Of a stretch of DNA of 64,000 bases, positions 61,020 to 64,000 are shown one piece after another. A program made the position numbers and the translations under genes. The stretch's first letter is position 1. The number at the start of each line of letters is the position of its first letter. Source of the stretch: Tubiluchus corallicola (lineage: Eukaryota > Priapulida > Priapulimorpha > Priapulimorphida > Tubiluchidae). The notes below the pieces were generated by a model. It was not told the DNA's origin. It worked only from the letters and a program-made list of their open reading frames with translations, and did no database searches. The stretch spans positions 1 to 64,000 of the forward strand of contig JAQGDQ010000327.1 in NCBI GenBank assembly GCA_030141605.1, given 5' to 3'.

Positions 61020-61870
61020 ATAGGTTTTACATGTCAAATGTAGACCAGCGTTAACTCAAATGTAGATTTAGGTAATTCAAATGTGTTAACAATGGTTTTC
61101 AACAAATCTTAAGCGCTTTTGGTAAATCAAATGTAGACACACGTCAAGTCAAATGTGACATTGGTATCTCAAATGTGGATAGGTAGTAAAGTTTAAGCAT
61201 GTTAAATTTAATCTTCTTTAATTTCAATTTAATAATTGCTCTTAAGTTAAAATAACAACGTTATAGGTTCATTATATTCTGCACACTTTACATACCATTG
61301 GAACTGTTAAAGAAAACAATACATTCTTAAAATAAACAATGTTTCTTGAGAGAAACTAATTCATTAATGCAGTGCTAATGCATTACTTAAAAAACTAACT
61401 GGTGATTCACTGTTCATTGGGAATTGGGAACCGATTTATTCTTTTCTGTCGACATTTTTTGTAAAACGTTGACAAATAATATGTAGAATTGGTGTATATA
61501 TTAATGATTGTATAATTGTTAACTCATTTATGTACAACACTTTTAAGTGTTCTTATCAAATAAACATTTTCTCTATATTTGAAAAATGTATTAACGTCCA
61601 TACAAATAGTTGCAAATTAATTAAATATAATAAAAATTGATGCTGCTGATAGCACCATGACCATAAAAAATAATTTTAATTTGGTTTTATGTTTTTGTAA
61701 TTTGCACTTAAATGAGTTAATTACCGATTTATTCAAAGTACCGCATCTACATTTGACTTACCTAAGTCACATTTGAGTTACCAAAACACATTCGAAATTC
61801 CTATGTCTACATTTGACTTACCTAAGTCACATTTGAACTTTCCTGTGTCAACATTTGATGTGTAAAACGT
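61020..61870. mobile_element. Foldback/MITE-like element with iterated terminal repeats
   Basis: The left end (61024-61190) contains about six copies of TCAAATGTAGAC-like motifs (TCAAATGT at 61037, 61058, 61078, 61127, 61147 and 61171 approximately). The right end (61744-61868) has the same motif in reverse complement (ACATTTGACTTACCTAAGTC twice, CACATTTGA, ACATTTGATG). The outermost ends, GTTTTACATGTCAAATG at left and CATTTGATGTGTAAAAC at right, form a terminal inverted repeat with two mismatches. The interior of about 550 bp is AT-rich and noncoding. Target-site duplication is unclear. Confidence 0.75.
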
Positions 61871-62544
61871 ATAATTAAAGACTATCGCTTCATGGGATGT
61901 CCACGAAGATATAGTAATAGCATCGCGTCTGTGATTCACACAGTAACATCAATTGAACTTCGTTTTCAGTTTCAACCTAAGAAGGGCGTTCTTAGAACGA
62001 CAACCGCTGCATGTGCAAAGTTTTATGCATTAACCTTTTATATTAAGTTATTGTTAGATTTGCACTGAGGATTGCAAAACATGTTATTGTAGGTTCTCTT
62101 TACCACAGCTACATTTTTTAAAACCATTAAGCTTAAAGTTTTAAGCGTGGAAGCACCTCTTGAATTTGATAGCGATGTATTACTAACGTTTCAACGAATA
62201 TTTACTTTTTAAGGTTTCTAATTTTTTCATAAATCATTCTACTGACAAAACTGCGCTGAGCAGGCAGCATTTCAACATTATTTTTACTTGTCGGCCTGCG
62301 TTCTGTGTTCATTGTAGTGTAAGTATCAGTGCTACTATAATTATCAAGTACTACAATCTTATGAATAATTTGTACAAATTTCATGATTTTTATCAAAACA
62401 CGAAAAAACTCAAAATGAGGCTAGCTTTCATTCACACACTGACTGGTGGTTTTCACTCTTTTTGCAGAAGCTTAAAATTGTTTTTTACAAAATGCAATAG
62501 CATACAGTAAACGTATCACTCGTTTAATTACTACGCAAAGCGTA
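61871..62544. other. Noncoding, nothing recognised
   Basis: AT-rich. The minus-strand frame at 62396-62202 has no recognised domain. Confidence 0.35.
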
Positions 62545-62765
62545 ATGGAAACATTATTCATCGAAATTCATGTTCATCGAGGCAAAAACATAATTGTGGG
62601 TGTAACTTATCGACATCCTGGTATCAATCCAACTAATTTTATCGATGAATTCTGTAACTTTTTGCACAGTCTGAATCAGCATCCTAAACATACATTTTTC
62701 TTGGTGATTACAATCTCAACCTATTAAACGACTCTATCTATAATAATTTCGCAACTGCTGAAGGA
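62545..62765 (+). mobile_element. LINE endonuclease fragment
   Basis: The plus strand reads TLFIEIHVHRGKNIIVGVTY then RHPG, followed by FIDEFCNFLHSLNQHPKHTF. In a shifted frame it continues FFLGDYNLNLLNDSIYN. The VGVxYRHP...FLxGDxNxNLL arrangement is the central part of the LINE EEP endonuclease. One frameshift separates the two halves. Nothing of ORF1 or RT is attached. Confidence 0.75.

Positions 62766-64000
<1,235 letters not shown>

Overview
This is AT-rich animal (metazoan) nuclear DNA. The evidence is an intron-split protein kinase gene of the NUAK (SNF1/AMPK-related) family on the minus strand, with GT-AG introns of kilobase length. It sits among decayed non-LTR retrotransposons, BEL/Pao and Ty3/gypsy fragments, a Harbinger-type transposase remnant, foldback elements, microsatellites and a very large satellite-like array. 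The species cannot be named from this window. Gene density is very low, and most short open frames are chance frames in repeats.

Layout. 0-9 kb is a mosaic of fragments: a minus-strand CR1-like LINE, a broken glycogenin retrocopy, a BEL/Pao gag piece directly after it, a Ty3/gypsy gag piece facing the other way with a tandemly repeated primer-binding-site-like leader, a plus-strand LINE reverse transcriptase, a long (TTA)n tract, a 42-bp-arm hairpin and another minus-strand LINE. 9-12 kb is mostly unrecognised, with one LTR-like copy. 12.3-20.1 kb holds three NUAK-like exons (minus strand). One intron contains a LINE endonuclease fragment and a 2.5 kb inverted-repeat element full of CCACAC and ATGATG repeats. 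The kinase catalytic half (HRD, DFG, APE) is not found and must lie beyond the left edge if the gene is intact. 20-38 kb is transposon-rich: LINE pieces, a Harbinger-like N-terminus, a gag-like RGR region, two LINE 5' halves on the minus strand, a second LTR-like copy and a three-unit tandem repeat.

40-58.9 kb is the dominant feature: about 19 kb built from a degenerate ~35 bp monomer. The monomer runs in one orientation in several blocks from 39.96 to 43.57 kb, and in the opposite orientation from about 43.64 kb to 58.87 kb. Higher-order units of about 1.2 and 1.6 kb are visible, and a ~3.4 kb segment is repeated with an offset of about 5.2 kb. The array ends directly against a BEL/Pao element (58.9-60.5 kb) whose protease start is joined to its integrase, with reverse transcriptase and RNase H missing. 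The right end holds a foldback MITE-like element whose terminal inverted repeats are iterated short motifs, a LINE endonuclease scrap and a (TAA)n tract running off the window.

The only likely functional protein gene is the NUAK-like kinase, which has a roughly 480-residue N-terminal extension before the kinase domain. No CRISPR array, operon or prokaryotic feature is present. The most unusual structures are the two-orientation satellite array, the foldback elements and the glycogenin retrocopy abutting a retroelement gag.
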